NCBI GenBank assembly: GCA_965215445.1
Contig: CBDCDT010000002.1
Coordinates: 1,550,001-1,614,000, forward strand
DNA from: CBDBLK01 sp965215445
GTDB taxonomy: Bacteria > Bdellovibrionota > Bacteriovoracia > Bacteriovoracales > Bacteriovoracaceae
DNA length: 64,000 bases
Direction: 5' to 3'
How positions within the stretch are numbered: position 1 is the stretch's first letter; the number at the start of each line of letters is the position of its first letter. This document shows positions 1 through 7,871 of the stretch, piece by piece. Position numbers and translations under genes: made by a program. The notes below the pieces were generated by a model. That model ran no database searches. It was given only the letters and a program-made list of their open reading frames with translations, and was not told the DNA's origin.

Positions 1-62
1 CATTGATTCGCACATGATAAAAATTCAGAACGAGCAATAACTTTGATACCTTTGGAGATTTT

Positions 63-632
63 ATGCAAATTGTCAAAATCTTTCTTTTGTCCACAAGTCT
101 TCTCACCGGAACACTTGCCTTCGCTCAGGAAGAAAAGCTGGTCGAGGCGATTCCCAGTTTTTATTACCTCGAAGAGGCAACGGTGGAGAACGGAGAGGCC
201 TTTTTTTGGGTGCGCTCCTGCCGCAATACGCCCTCCAAGGCGGAACTGCAAGGCGACGATTTATTTACCCAAACGGGACTCGGTTGCATCCGAGTGGCCA
301 AAATCGCGCGAACCGACCTGGACAGATTTTTGCGAGAAATGGAAGCAAAATTGCCGGGTGATGGTGCTTCTATCGGTCTCATCATACTTGGGGCCGGGTT
401 GACGTTGAGTTCCATGTTCGTCAAATCGGATGATCTTTTCTTCCCGTGGCTTGGTGGAGCAACTTTTTCGTTTTTAGGGGCAGCTTATGCTTCGGGCAAA
501 AAAGATGAGAAGGAAATCTCATTCGAGGAATTTGAGTCGCAAATCCAAAGTCAAATTGTGGGAAGAGTGGAGCACGAGTGGGCCTTGGAAATTTTCACCG
601 ACTTCCTGAACCAGTACGGGATTCGCCCGTAA
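63..632 (+). CDS. secreted protein of the FLNQYG family, unknown function
   Basis: The product is 189 residues with a clear N-terminal signal peptide (basic start, hydrophobic core, LAFAQ cleavage site). A GGAG ribosome site lies 6 nt before this ATG. After the signal it carries FYYLEEA, a VRSC motif, a second Cys near residue 76 and two hydrophobic stretches (about residues 100-140), then a charged helix and a C-terminal TDFLNQYGIRP tail. The same plan and tail occur in the protein at 23051-23701 and its broken copy at 21474-22154, so this is the diverged third member of a paralogous family. I do not recognise a published family. The location is probably periplasmic or inner-membrane-associated; the function is unknown. 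Confidence 0.7.
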   Translation: MQIVKIFLLSTSLLTGTLAFAQEEKLVEAIPSFYYLEEATVENGEAFFWVRSCRNTPSKAELQGDDLFTQTGLGCIRVAKIARTDLDRFLREMEAKLPGDGASIGLIILGAGLTLSSMFVKSDDLFFPWLGGATFSFLGAAYASGKKDEKEISFEEFESQIQSQIVGRVEHEWALEIFTDFLNQYGIRP

Positions 633-643
633 AACTGGGCCAA

Positions 644-664
644 ATTTGCAATTAGATTGCAAAT
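644..664. repeat. perfect 9-bp inverted repeat, possible operator
   Basis: ATTTGCAAT and ATTGCAAAT are separated by TAG, giving a perfect dyad just downstream of the secreted-protein stop and about 80 bp before the XRE regulator start. There is no T-run, so it is a poor terminator. A dyad upstream of a Cro/CI-type regulator is a natural autoregulation site, but that is inference. Confidence 0.4.
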
Positions 665-742
665 CTGTCCAAGTTGAGGCAGGTTTCGCATACTATTTCA
701 ATCATATACTTTGGCCAAAAGAATTTGAACAAAGGATAAAAC

Positions 743-1027
743 ATGAAAAAAACTAAAAGCTGGTTGAAGGAAAAACTCAAAAATCCCAAATTTAGAAAAA
801 AATTTGTGGAAGAATCCCACAGATTATCTATTGCAGAACAACTGGTAAAACTTCGACTTGGGGTCAATATGACCCAAGCGGAATTGGCCAAGAAGATAGA
901 CACCTCTCCCTCAGCAATAAGTCGTTATGAAAGCGCAAATTACGAAAGATATGAACTCAATACCATAAGAAAAATAGTCGATGCCTGCGGCGGAAAGCTG
1001 CAAATCAAGATTACTCATTCAGCTTAG
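743..1027 (+). CDS. XRE-family helix-turn-helix transcriptional regulator (HigA-like)
   Basis: A 94-residue protein. Residues 36-65 form a Cro/CI-type helix-turn-helix (LRLGVNMTQAELAKKIDTS, then SAISRYES), followed by a short tail KIVDACGGKLQIKI as in HigA-type antitoxins. The basic N-terminal 25 residues precede an amphipathic helix. No toxin-like gene precedes or follows it (the upstream gap is only 110 bp), so it is either a solitary antitoxin-type regulator or has lost its partner. A 9-bp dyad at 644-664 is a plausible binding site. The fold is certain; the regulon is unknown. Confidence 0.85.
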   Translation: MKKTKSWLKEKLKNPKFRKKFVEESHRLSIAEQLVKLRLGVNMTQAELAKKIDTSPSAISRYESANYERYELNTIRKIVDACGGKLQIKITHSA

Positions 1028-1066
1028 GCCTTGGTTCTTCCATGGCGGGAGATCGGAGATATTTTT

Positions 1067-1110
1067 ATTGATTGAGCAGAGTTTTTAAGCGCGTTGCACT
1101 ATCAATCAAT
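1067..1110. repeat. 9-bp inverted repeat upstream of the nusA promoter
   Basis: ATTGATTGA (1067-1075) and TCAATCAAT (1102-1110) are perfect inverted arms with a 26-nt spacer. They sit between the XRE gene stop and the predicted nusA -35 element. It may be a regulator site or a long-loop hairpin ending the upstream transcript. Confidence 0.3.
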
Positions 1111-1117
1111 CCTCGGC

Positions 1118-1146
1118 TTGCACGACTGGCAAATTCTTGTTATAAG
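1118..1146 (+). promoter_or_regulatory. predicted sigma-70 promoter of the nusA operon
   Basis: TTGCAC (1118-1123) and TATAAG (1141-1146) are separated by 17 nt, close to the consensus. The predicted start near 1153 gives a leader of about 100 nt before nusA, containing a strong terminator hairpin (1185-1220). This is the best promoter match in the gap. Confidence 0.55.
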
Positions 1147-1184
1147 TAGCTGTCTTTGATGGAATTAAATTAGTTCGGTGAGTT

Positions 1185-1220
1185 AAGGCGGTTTTTGAAT
1201 GAAAGTCCGCCTTTTTTTTT
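1185..1220 (+). terminator. intrinsic terminator in the nusA leader (attenuator candidate)
   Basis: AAGGCGG (1185-1191) pairs with CCGCCTT (1207-1213) and the transcript continues into nine Ts. It lies between the predicted promoter at 1118-1146 and the nusA start at 1256. It must therefore be read through for operon expression, or else it ends a very short leader RNA. As NusA itself modulates pausing and termination, an autogenous attenuator is a reasonable inference. Confidence 0.65.
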
Positions 1221-1255
1221 AACCTGCCGCACCATAAAGGAGAGAGGAAGAAATC

Positions 1256-2659
1256 ATGAGTTTTTCTGAGTTGGGCCGTGTAATTGAGGCCTTGGGGAAA
1301 GAGCGGGGAGTCGAGCGGGACATTGTGGTCAAGGCCATCGAGCAGGCCTTTTTGGTCACCGCCCGCAAAAAGTACGGGATTCAGGGGGAATACGAAACCC
1401 GCTACAACAGTGACGACGACGAAATTGAAATTTATCAATACAAAAACGTGGTGGACAAGATCAGCAATGACACCACGGAAATCGAACTCGACGATGCCAA
1501 AAATCTCGACGAAGAGGTGGAAGTTGGAGATCAGTTGGGGGTGCGGATTGAAAATCCCAATTTTACCCGGGTGGATGTGCAGACCGCGCGCCAGATTATC
1601 TTTCAAAAAGTGCGCGATGCTGAAAGGGAGATACTCTTTTCCGAGTTTAAGCACCGGGAGGGAGAACTCATCACCGGCATTGCCCGCCGCTACGAAAGGG
1701 GCAATATCTACGTCGATTTGGGCAAGGCCGATGCGGTTTTGTCCCGCCGGGAAATTATCCCCGGAGAAAATTTCAAAACCGGGGATCGCATTCAGGCCTA
1801 TTTGACGGAAGTGGTGATGACCAATCGGGGGCCGGAGATTCGCCTTTCGCGCACCAGTCCGCTCTTTTTGGTGAAATTGTTTGAGTTGGAAGTGCCCGAA
1901 ATTCAGGACGGCACTATTGAAATTAGGTCGGCCGCCCGGGAACCCGGCTACCGCGCTAAACTGGCGGTGCTTTCCACTGACAAAGATATTGACCCGGTGG
2001 GGGCCTGTGTGGGGATGAAAGGCTCGCGCGTGCAAAATGTGGTCAACGAACTTCAGGGTGAAAAAATTGACATCGTCAAATGGGCCGATGACTTGGAGAC
2101 GTTTGCCCGCAACGCTTTGGCCCCCGCCGACGTTACCAGCATTATGATCGACTCCGAGGCCAGCACCATGGACGTGGTGGTTGAAGAAGACCAGTTGTCT
2201 TTGGCGATTGGACAGCGCGGACGCAATGTTCGTCTGGCGGCGATGCTCACCGGACACCGGGTTAGCATTATTTCCAAGTCCAAACTGCAAGAGAAAATTT
2301 CCAAGTCGGTGGAAAATTTGTTGCAAATTGACGGCATTAACGATGCCCGTGCCCAGGTGTTGATTCAGGTTGGAGTGACCGCCATTGGGGACTTGTCGGT
2401 TCAGGCCAAGGAGGAATTGGCAAGAACACTGGAGATCAACGAAGAAGAGGCGCAAACTATTATCGACAATACCCTCAAGGCCATCGAAGAGGGGAACGTG
2501 CAGTTGCAGCCCGAAGAAGAAGACGAATTGGTTTCCGCTTCGGCGATTCCCGCCTATACGGGCCTGATAAAGGCCGAAGAAGAGAAGGAATCACAAGACA
2601 AGTTTGGCGAGGCCGAAAAGCGGCTGCGTGAGGAATTGGCGGCGTTTAAGCTGAAATAA
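1256..2659 (+). CDS. nusA: transcription termination/antitermination factor NusA
   Basis: NusA binds RNA polymerase and modulates pausing, termination and antitermination. The 467-residue product has the full bacterial order. It begins with the RNAP-binding N-terminal domain (1 to about 125), then S1 (about 134-200). KH1 has GMKGSR at about 253 and KH2 has GQRGRN at about 319. A helix-hairpin-helix-like C-terminal unit (about 351-410) and an acidic tail follow. An AGGAGAG site precedes the ATG. It is the first gene of nusA-infB-rbfA-truB. The usual rimP is not upstream; an XRE gene and a leader terminator are there instead. Confidence 0.98.
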   Translation: MSFSELGRVIEALGKERGVERDIVVKAIEQAFLVTARKKYGIQGEYETRYNSDDDEIEIYQYKNVVDKISNDTTEIELDDAKNLDEEVEVGDQLGVRIENPNFTRVDVQTARQIIFQKVRDAEREILFSEFKHREGELITGIARRYERGNIYVDLGKADAVLSRREIIPGENFKTGDRIQAYLTEVVMTNRGPEIRLSRTSPLFLVKLFELEVPEIQDGTIEIRSAAREPGYRAKLAVLSTDKDIDPVGACVGMKGSRVQNVVNELQGEKIDIVKWADDLETFARNALAPADVTSIMIDSEASTMDVVVEEDQLSLAIGQRGRNVRLAAMLTGHRVSIISKSKLQEKISKSVENLLQIDGINDARAQVLIQVGVTAIGDLSVQAKEELARTLEINEEEAQTIIDNTLKAIEEGNVQLQPEEEDELVSASAIPAYTGLIKAEEEKESQDKFGEAEKRLREELAAFKLK

Positions 2660-2671
2660 TCGGGGAGAGTT

Positions 2672-5278
2672 ATGTCTAAAAGGGTTTTTGAACTGGCGAA
2701 AGAGTTGGAAATGGGGGCCATTGTCTTGGTTGAAAACCTCAAATCCAAAGGATTTGCCGTTCGCAACCACATGCAAACTTTGTCCGATGAAGAAGTGGAA
2801 AAGATTTTGGAGAGCTTTTCCGAAAAGGAAAATAAAAGCGGCAAAAAAGTTAAAAAAAGTAAAAGCGACTCGGCCACAACACCCAAAGTGCGCAAAAAAA
2901 GGACTCTGATCCGCAGAAAAACCAAGTCTGCCGCGGCCGATTCCGAAAAAGACGAATCCAGCACTGACGAAGGGGCCAGCGAAACTGCTGCTGCTTCCGG
3001 GCCAGAGGAAACGCCATCTCCTTCCTCAAACGTCGAGGAAAAGGAAGTTTTTAGAGAAGATCGACCGAAGGGACTGCAAATTGTCGAAGGCCGGCCCAAA
3101 ACTTCCGGGACTCCCGCGGGCGGTAGTGAGGCCCGCAAATCGGGAGAGGCCTCCAGTGCGCCCAAAGAAGAGCAGGGCCAGGATAAAGGCGCGGTCGCCA
3201 AAAAGGGGACTCGCCTGAGCGGCCTGGCCACGATGATAAACGACAAGAAAAATTTCAGTTCCCGCACCCGCAATCTCGAACAAGAAAGAGCGGATCAGGA
3301 GTTGAGGGCCTATGCGGCCTTGGGGCGTACGGGAAGACCGATTTATACCACGGTCAAGAAAAAACGCGCTTTTGCCGGCCCCACCAAATCCACCCACATT
3401 ACCGAAACCAAAGAGACTAAACGGATAGTCAAACTTCACTTGGGAGCGACTGCCGTGGAATTGGCAAAAAAATTGAAAGTCAAACTCAAAGACATGATTG
3501 ATCAGTGTTTGGAAATCAATTTGTTGGTCAAGGGGGAAGATTATCTGGGCATCAAATTGGCCAATGAAATTGCCAGCTTTTACGAGCATCGCGTGGAAAA
3601 TATTGCTTTTGATGAAAGTAAGGTTATTGGCAAGGCCGAGCTTGCGGAAGAGGAAATGGAAAAGTTGCCCGTGCGCGATCCGATTATTGCCATCATGGGG
3701 CATGTGGATCACGGCAAGACGACACTTTTGGATTATATCAGGAAGGCCAAGGTGGCGGCCGGCGAGGCGGGGGGAATTACCCAGCACATTGGCGCGTATT
3801 CTGTCCACACTCAGGAGGGGAAGAGGCTCACCTTTTTAGATACTCCGGGACATGCGGCCTTTGCCAGTATGAGACAGCGCGGGGCCAGAGTGACCGACAT
3901 TGTGGTTTTGGTGGTCGCCGCCGACGACGGAGTTATGCCTCAAACCGAAGAGTCCATCCGCTTTATTCAAGAGGCCGAAGTTCCGGTAGTGGTGGCAATC
4001 AACAAGATGGATAAGGAAGAGACTAATCCAGAGCGGATTAAGAGCGAACTGGCCGAACACGGCCTTTCCCCCGAGGAATGGGGGGGCGATACTCTAATGG
4101 TGCCGATTTCAGCACTTCAGGGCGACGGCGTTGACAATCTTCTCGAATCCCTGGGGTTGGTCGCCGAAATGCTCAGTTTGCATGCCGACCCTCAAGGCAG
4201 TGCCGAGGGCGTAGTGGTCGAATCCAAAGTTGAGGCCGGCAGGGGAGTGATGGCCACCATTTTGGTTCAAACGGGGACTTTGAAAAAAGGGGATTTTATC
4301 GTGGTCGGGGAGAGTTTCGGACGAGCGCGCAGCTTGACCGACAGTCAGGGCAAGGCACTGAAAAGTGCTGGCCCTTCCATTCCCGTACAAGTTTTGGGAC
4401 TCAATCACCCCCCCGCTCCGGGTGATATTTTGAACGTGGTCAAAAACGAGCGCGAGGCCAAAAAAATTATTCAAAATCGAGTGGAAGAGAGAAAGCGTTT
4501 GGAGAGCGTGCCCACACAAACCGGTGTGAATTTGGAAGACTTCTTTGCCCAGGCAATGGAAGAGAAAAAAGAGCAAAAAACTTTGAGCATTATGGTTCGC
4601 GCCGATACTCAAGGGTCTTATGAGGCGATTGTGCAGGCGTTGGAAAGTCTTTCCAACTCTGAAGTTGAAGTCAAGGCCCTCAAGGGAGGAGTCGGCCCCA
4701 TCAGCGATTCCGATGTTCACCTGACTTCTACTGCGGGCGGAATTATTATGGGTTTCAATATGCGTCCGGTGACTTCCGCCAGGAGATTGGCCGAAGATTT
4801 GAAAATTGAAGTTCGCACTTACAGTGTTATTTACGAATTGATTAACGATGTAACCTTGGCCCTTGAAGGTATGCTCGAACCAGAAGTGACGGAAAAGTAC
4901 TTGGGCCGCTCGGAAGTCAAAGACCTTTTCACTGTTCCCAAAGTGGGCGTTATTGCCGGTTCTGTAGTAGTGGAGGGAGTTTTGCGGGCCGGTCACAAAT
5001 TGCGGCTCTTGCGCAACGGAAAAATTATCTATGACGGCAGCATAAGTTCACTGAGGCGTTTTAAAGAAGATGTCAAGGAAGTCAAGAGCGGTTACGAATG
5101 TGGCGTAGGTATAGAAAATTTCAATGATGTTAAAGTCGGGGATATTTGTGAGTGCTACGCTTTGGAAGAAACCAAGCGCACGCTCAAAGATTTACAGGCC
5201 GAATCCCAAACTTCGAGCGCCCCTGTTCCGCCTACTGGAGAAGCACTTCAAGAAAACCCGGCAGTTACAAATGAATGA
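2672..5278 (+). CDS. infB: translation initiation factor IF-2
   Basis: IF-2 is the GTPase that places initiator tRNA on the 30S subunit. The product is 868 residues. It has an N-terminal IF2_N module (SKRVFELAKELEM), then a long Lys/Glu/Ser/Ala-rich linker to about residue 250, then a second IF2_N-like segment. The GTPase core shows GHVDHGKTT (about 343), DTPGHAAF (about 390), NKMD (about 444) and an SALQG motif. The beta-barrel domains and the IF2 C-terminal domain follow. It begins 12 bp after nusA, and its stop overlaps the rbfA start by 8 nt, consistent with a translation-coupled operon. Confidence 0.98.
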   Translation: MSKRVFELAKELEMGAIVLVENLKSKGFAVRNHMQTLSDEEVEKILESFSEKENKSGKKVKKSKSDSATTPKVRKKRTLIRRKTKSAAADSEKDESSTDEGASETAAASGPEETPSPSSNVEEKEVFREDRPKGLQIVEGRPKTSGTPAGGSEARKSGEASSAPKEEQGQDKGAVAKKGTRLSGLATMINDKKNFSSRTRNLEQERADQELRAYAALGRTGRPIYTTVKKKRAFAGPTKSTHITETKETKRIVKLHLGATAVELAKKLKVKLKDMIDQCLEINLLVKGEDYLGIKLANEIASFYEHRVENIAFDESKVIGKAELAEEEMEKLPVRDPIIAIMGHVDHGKTTLLDYIRKAKVAAGEAGGITQHIGAYSVHTQEGKRLTFLDTPGHAAFASMRQRGARVTDIVVLVVAADDGVMPQTEESIRFIQEAEVPVVVAINKMDKEETNPERIKSELAEHGLSPEEWGGDTLMVPISALQGDGVDNLLESLGLVAEMLSLHADPQGSAEGVVVESKVEAGRGVMATILVQTGTLKKGDFIVVGESFGRARSLTDSQGKALKSAGPSIPVQVLGLNHPPAPGDILNVVKNEREAKKIIQNRVEERKRLESVPTQTGVNLEDFFAQAMEEKKEQKTLSIMVRADTQGSYEAIVQALESLSNSEVEVKALKGGVGPISDSDVHLTSTAGGIIMGFNMRPVTSARRLAEDLKIEVRTYSVIYELINDVTLALEGMLEPEVTEKYLGRSEVKDLFTVPKVGVIAGSVVVEGVLRAGHKLRLLRNGKIIYDGSISSLRRFKEDVKEVKSGYECGVGIENFNDVKVGDICECYALEETKRTLKDLQAESQTSSAPVPPTGEALQENPAVTNE

Positions 5279-5633
5279 AAGAATTTCCAAAAGAGTAAAA
5301 TATAGCGAGCGTATTCTCAACGAGCTGGGCCTGATTTTAAAGCGCGATTTGGGCGATTTACGCTTTCGCACGGTTTCTCTTACCAAGGCACAACTCAATC
5401 GAGATGGCAGTGTGTGCAAGGTCTATTGGGATACTTTCGATTATGAAAAACGCGTTGAAATTGAGCGCGCTTTAGTCAAGGCGGAAGGGCGTATGCGCAC
5501 TCTCTTGGGCCGTGTCCTCAGAGTTCGCACCGTGCCCGCTTTGCGTTTGATCTTCGATAGTCAGTTTGAAGAAGAACAAAAAATTTCCCAGATTCTGCAA
5601 AGAGAACAGAGCATTGGAAAATTCTGCTCTTAA
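5271..5633 (+). CDS. rbfA: ribosome-binding factor A
   Basis: RbfA matures the 30S subunit. The product is 120 residues, the usual size, starting MNERISKRVKYSERI with the KH-like fold signature (LGLILKRDLGDLRF, then DWVT-type strand region and RMRTLLGRVLRVRTVP). The chosen ATG overlaps the infB stop (ATGAATGA). A longer in-frame reading into infB exists but has no family support. Its 3' end lies immediately before, and overlaps the reading frame of, the truB 5' region, where a 168-bp repeat has inserted 8 bp after this stop codon. Confidence 0.93.
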   Translation: MNERISKRVKYSERILNELGLILKRDLGDLRFRTVSLTKAQLNRDGSVCKVYWDTFDYEKRVEIERALVKAEGRMRTLLGRVLRVRTVPALRLIFDSQFEEEQKISQILQREQSIGKFCS

Positions 5634-5641
5634 ACCTTTAA

Positions 5642-5809
5642 TAACTACTCACACTCCAATGAAAAATTGCGATAAAAGCAAGGTAAGTGCTCACAATTTG
5701 GATCAGATTGGGGGGAAACAAACTGGAGCGACTGAGGCGTGCTTCCAGCACGTCGAAAGGAGCGACAGTGTAGCTGACTCCCAAGATGGTCTGAAGTGTG
5801 AGCAGTTAC
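5642..5809 (+). repeat. 168-bp coding palindromic element, copy 1 (truB 5' end)
   Basis: The ends are TAACTACTCACACTCCA on the left and GTGAGCAGTTAC on the right, with an internal GTAAGTGCTCACAATTT box and a central hairpin GTGCT-TCC-AGCAC. Flanking 9-mers AACCTTTAA (5633-5641) and AACCGTTAG (5810-5818) match at 7 of 9 positions, read as an aged target-site duplication. The element supplies an open frame joined to truB. Confidence 0.85.
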
Positions 5810-6729
5810 AACCGTTAGTCTATTTATTTGACAAGCCATGTGGAATGAGCACTTTTGATGTCATAAGAAGGGTGCGCCCCTTCTTGCTCAAGGAGAAGCG
5901 CGAAAAAATTGGCCATTTTGGCACTCTCGATCCCTTCGCCTCCGGCCTGGTGATGGTGGGAGTGGGAAGTGCCACCCGGCTGGCACCTTTGGTGCACGAG
6001 TATTTAAAAAAAAGCTATTGCGCCAAAGGCATTTTGGGGGAAAAGCGCGACACCGGGGATTTGACCGGCAAGGTTGTCCAAACTTTTAAGCGGGAATGGC
6101 ACGGTTCTGATGGTATTCAAATTAAATGCAGACTCGAACAAAACGTTCGCACTTTGAGAGAAAAAGATTATTGGCAGACTCCGCCCGCTTATTCCGCCGC
6201 CAAGTACCGTGGCAAAAGTTTGCACCATTACGCCCGCAACGGAATTTCGGTTTCAAAACCTCCCGTACTAAGGGAAATTTATCACCTCAAAATTTCGTCC
6301 TGTTCGCCTCCTTGTGTGGAATTTGAGGTCGAAGTCGGTGCGGGAACCTATATTCGGGTTTTGTGGGAGGATATGGCACAGGATTTGGGTGGATATTTGG
6401 CCTCTTTGAGGCGTTTGAGTTATGGCCCGATTGGGGTTGAGCGCGCTTTGCCCGTACCGAGGGCCTTTGAGTCCCTGCCGGCAAAAATTCCCTGCCTGCA
6501 TCCCCATCAAGTGCTTCCCTTTCCCAAAGTTTGGGCCAACAAAGACTGGAGTGCGAAATTGCTTTGCGGGAATCCCATTGCTTTAAAGGCCCTGGAAGGG
6601 GACAGGGAAGAGGCCCATGCCTATCGCTGGGTGTTTGGCCCGGGGGATATTCTTTTGGGATTGGGAGAGATCAAAGAAAACCACCTGATCCCCAAAATTA
6701 ACTTTCTTTCAGCGTTGCGAAAATGTTAG
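5659..6729 (+). CDS. truB: tRNA pseudouridine(55) synthase TruB with repeat-derived N-terminus
   Basis: TruB makes pseudouridine 55 in tRNA. The core begins LVYLFDKPCGMSTFDVIRRV and contains GHFGTLDPFASGLV with the catalytic Asp, followed by the family's TPPAYSA-type region. The repeat at 5642-5809 lies directly upstream in the same frame, so about 50 residues (KNCDKSKVSAHN ... GLKCEQL) precede the conserved core. The start is uncertain. The ATG at 5659 lies inside the repeat, while an older start such as TTG at 5614 would read through the whole element. Removing the 177-bp insertion restores a continuous ancestral frame ALKPLVYLFDKP. The enzyme call is certain; the start is not. Confidence 0.93.
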   Translation: MKNCDKSKVSAHNLDQIGGKQTGATEACFQHVERSDSVADSQDGLKCEQLQPLVYLFDKPCGMSTFDVIRRVRPFLLKEKREKIGHFGTLDPFASGLVMVGVGSATRLAPLVHEYLKKSYCAKGILGEKRDTGDLTGKVVQTFKREWHGSDGIQIKCRLEQNVRTLREKDYWQTPPAYSAAKYRGKSLHHYARNGISVSKPPVLREIYHLKISSCSPPCVEFEVEVGAGTYIRVLWEDMAQDLGGYLASLRRLSYGPIGVERALPVPRAFESLPAKIPCLHPHQVLPFPKVWANKDWSAKLLCGNPIALKALEGDREEAHAYRWVFGPGDILLGLGEIKENHLIPKINFLSALRKC

Positions 6730-6765
6730 AATAATGCCTAAAATACTTAAACAAGGGGAGAGTTT

Positions 6766-7617
6766 ATGAGTCCTACATTGATGGCGATGGGAGTGGCCGG
6801 ACTGGCAGCAGGTGGTTTGGTAATTACGCTGGGAGTGGCCAGTTTGCTTTCGGGAGGGATTCACTTTCTCGTTCGGCCGCGCCTTAAAATTTTAAAATCC
6901 AGGCACGCCAACGGGTTTGCTTTTGGCCTGAGTTGGAACTCGGCGCGGGAGTCGGCCAATTTTGACCAAGTGAGGTTAAATCTTTTCAATGCTTTTGGCA
7001 CTCCTCAAAAAATAGAAATTTGGCGCAACTTTCCCGCATTTGATGCCAATTCGGCGCGAGATGTGGACATGGGACACGAGTTGGAGCGCCTCTTGGGGGC
7101 CAGCGGCCTGGAAAAGGCGTTGGTTCAAATTGAAGTCGGCTCTTCCAGAGATGGCGTCTTTTACCAATTTGATATGCCAGCACACAAATTTCGAGACTTG
7201 AGGGCCTGCGCCACACAAGAGGCCGGGGAATTGACTGAGAAAATTGAAAGCGAGCAGGCAAAACCAAAACCAGTGTACACCGTTCCCAAGCGCTCTTTTA
7301 TCGCCGATCCCCTGCCTCCTTCGGGCAAAGTTTTAAAACTGGCCACCAACCCCGCTTTTGCTGCCGAAATGGCGGCCTCTGCTAGTGGGGCCGGAGGAGA
7401 AGCTGCCGCTGCTCAGGAAAATTATCCAGTGACCAAAGTGTGGATTGAACCGGGTTGTATCGTCTGTGACGCTTGCGAGGCGATTTATCCCGAAGTTTTT
7501 GAAGTGACGGATTCCACTTGTATCATCCGTCCCGATGCGCCTTTGCACGACGGATTGAAAATTGAAGAAGCGGCGGAGGCCTGTCCGGTGGAAGTGATAA
7601 AATTTGCGAAGGTTTGA
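6766..7617 (+). CDS. membrane-anchored protein with C-terminal [4Fe-4S] ferredoxin domain
   Basis: A 283-residue protein. Residues 1-35 are a hydrophobic, Gly/Ala-rich membrane segment. Residues about 45-170 form an uncharacterised globular domain, and an Ala/Pro-rich linker follows. The last 65 residues are a single-cluster ferredoxin with CIVCDACEAIYPEVF near residue 231 and a distal CP near 273. Fusion of a transmembrane anchor and a novel middle domain to such a ferredoxin is unusual. It presumably passes electrons at the cytoplasmic face; the partner is unknown. An AGGGGAGAG-type site precedes the ATG. Confidence 0.8.
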   Translation: MSPTLMAMGVAGLAAGGLVITLGVASLLSGGIHFLVRPRLKILKSRHANGFAFGLSWNSARESANFDQVRLNLFNAFGTPQKIEIWRNFPAFDANSARDVDMGHELERLLGASGLEKALVQIEVGSSRDGVFYQFDMPAHKFRDLRACATQEAGELTEKIESEQAKPKPVYTVPKRSFIADPLPPSGKVLKLATNPAFAAEMAASASGAGGEAAAAQENYPVTKVWIEPGCIVCDACEAIYPEVFEVTDSTCIIRPDAPLHDGLKIEEAAEACPVEVIKFAKV

Positions 7618-7639
7618 TAAGGAGTGATGACGAAAAAGA

Positions 7640-7723
7640 AAAAAAAGAGGGATCCCCTATCCTGCGAAGATCCCCCTCTTGTGGCATCCTGCCTATCCAG
7701 GTGAGAAACTTCCTGTCGCTCAC
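7640..7723 (-). ncRNA. candidate CsrB/RsmZ-like small RNA
   Basis: On the minus strand a TATAAT box (7730-7735) is followed by about 83 nt that end in a GC-rich hairpin (AAGAGGG pairing with CCCTCTT, plus GATC pairs) and eight Ts, a textbook intrinsic terminator. Six GGA trinucleotides occur in the RNA. Several are in predicted loops: one inside GTGAG...CTCAC, GGCA-GGA-TGCC, and one in the terminator loop. This is the layout of CsrA-sequestering RNAs. No good -35 hexamer is visible. No Rfam match was recognised from memory. Confidence 0.45.
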
Positions 7724-7871
7724 ATAACTATTATAACTCATACCGCCTTCTGTGAGAGAAAAAATGCAAAAAGGCAAACATTTCCAAGGGAAAGGCACGT
7801 TTTCAAAGAAGTTTTGGAGGGCATTTAAACCATATTTATTTCGAGTAGGTAGACCTAATTGCTAGGGGAAA

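Noticed and set aside
1106..2455. Long open frame on the minus strand opposite nusA
   Set aside because: The sequence is low-complexity and His/Asn/Phe-rich, without domains, a sensible start or a ribosome site. It mirrors nusA codon bias.
7618..7690. Plus-strand terminator for the ferredoxin gene at the 7647-7680 hairpin
   Set aside because: The T-run follows the stem only on the minus strand, so it terminates the minus-strand RNA.
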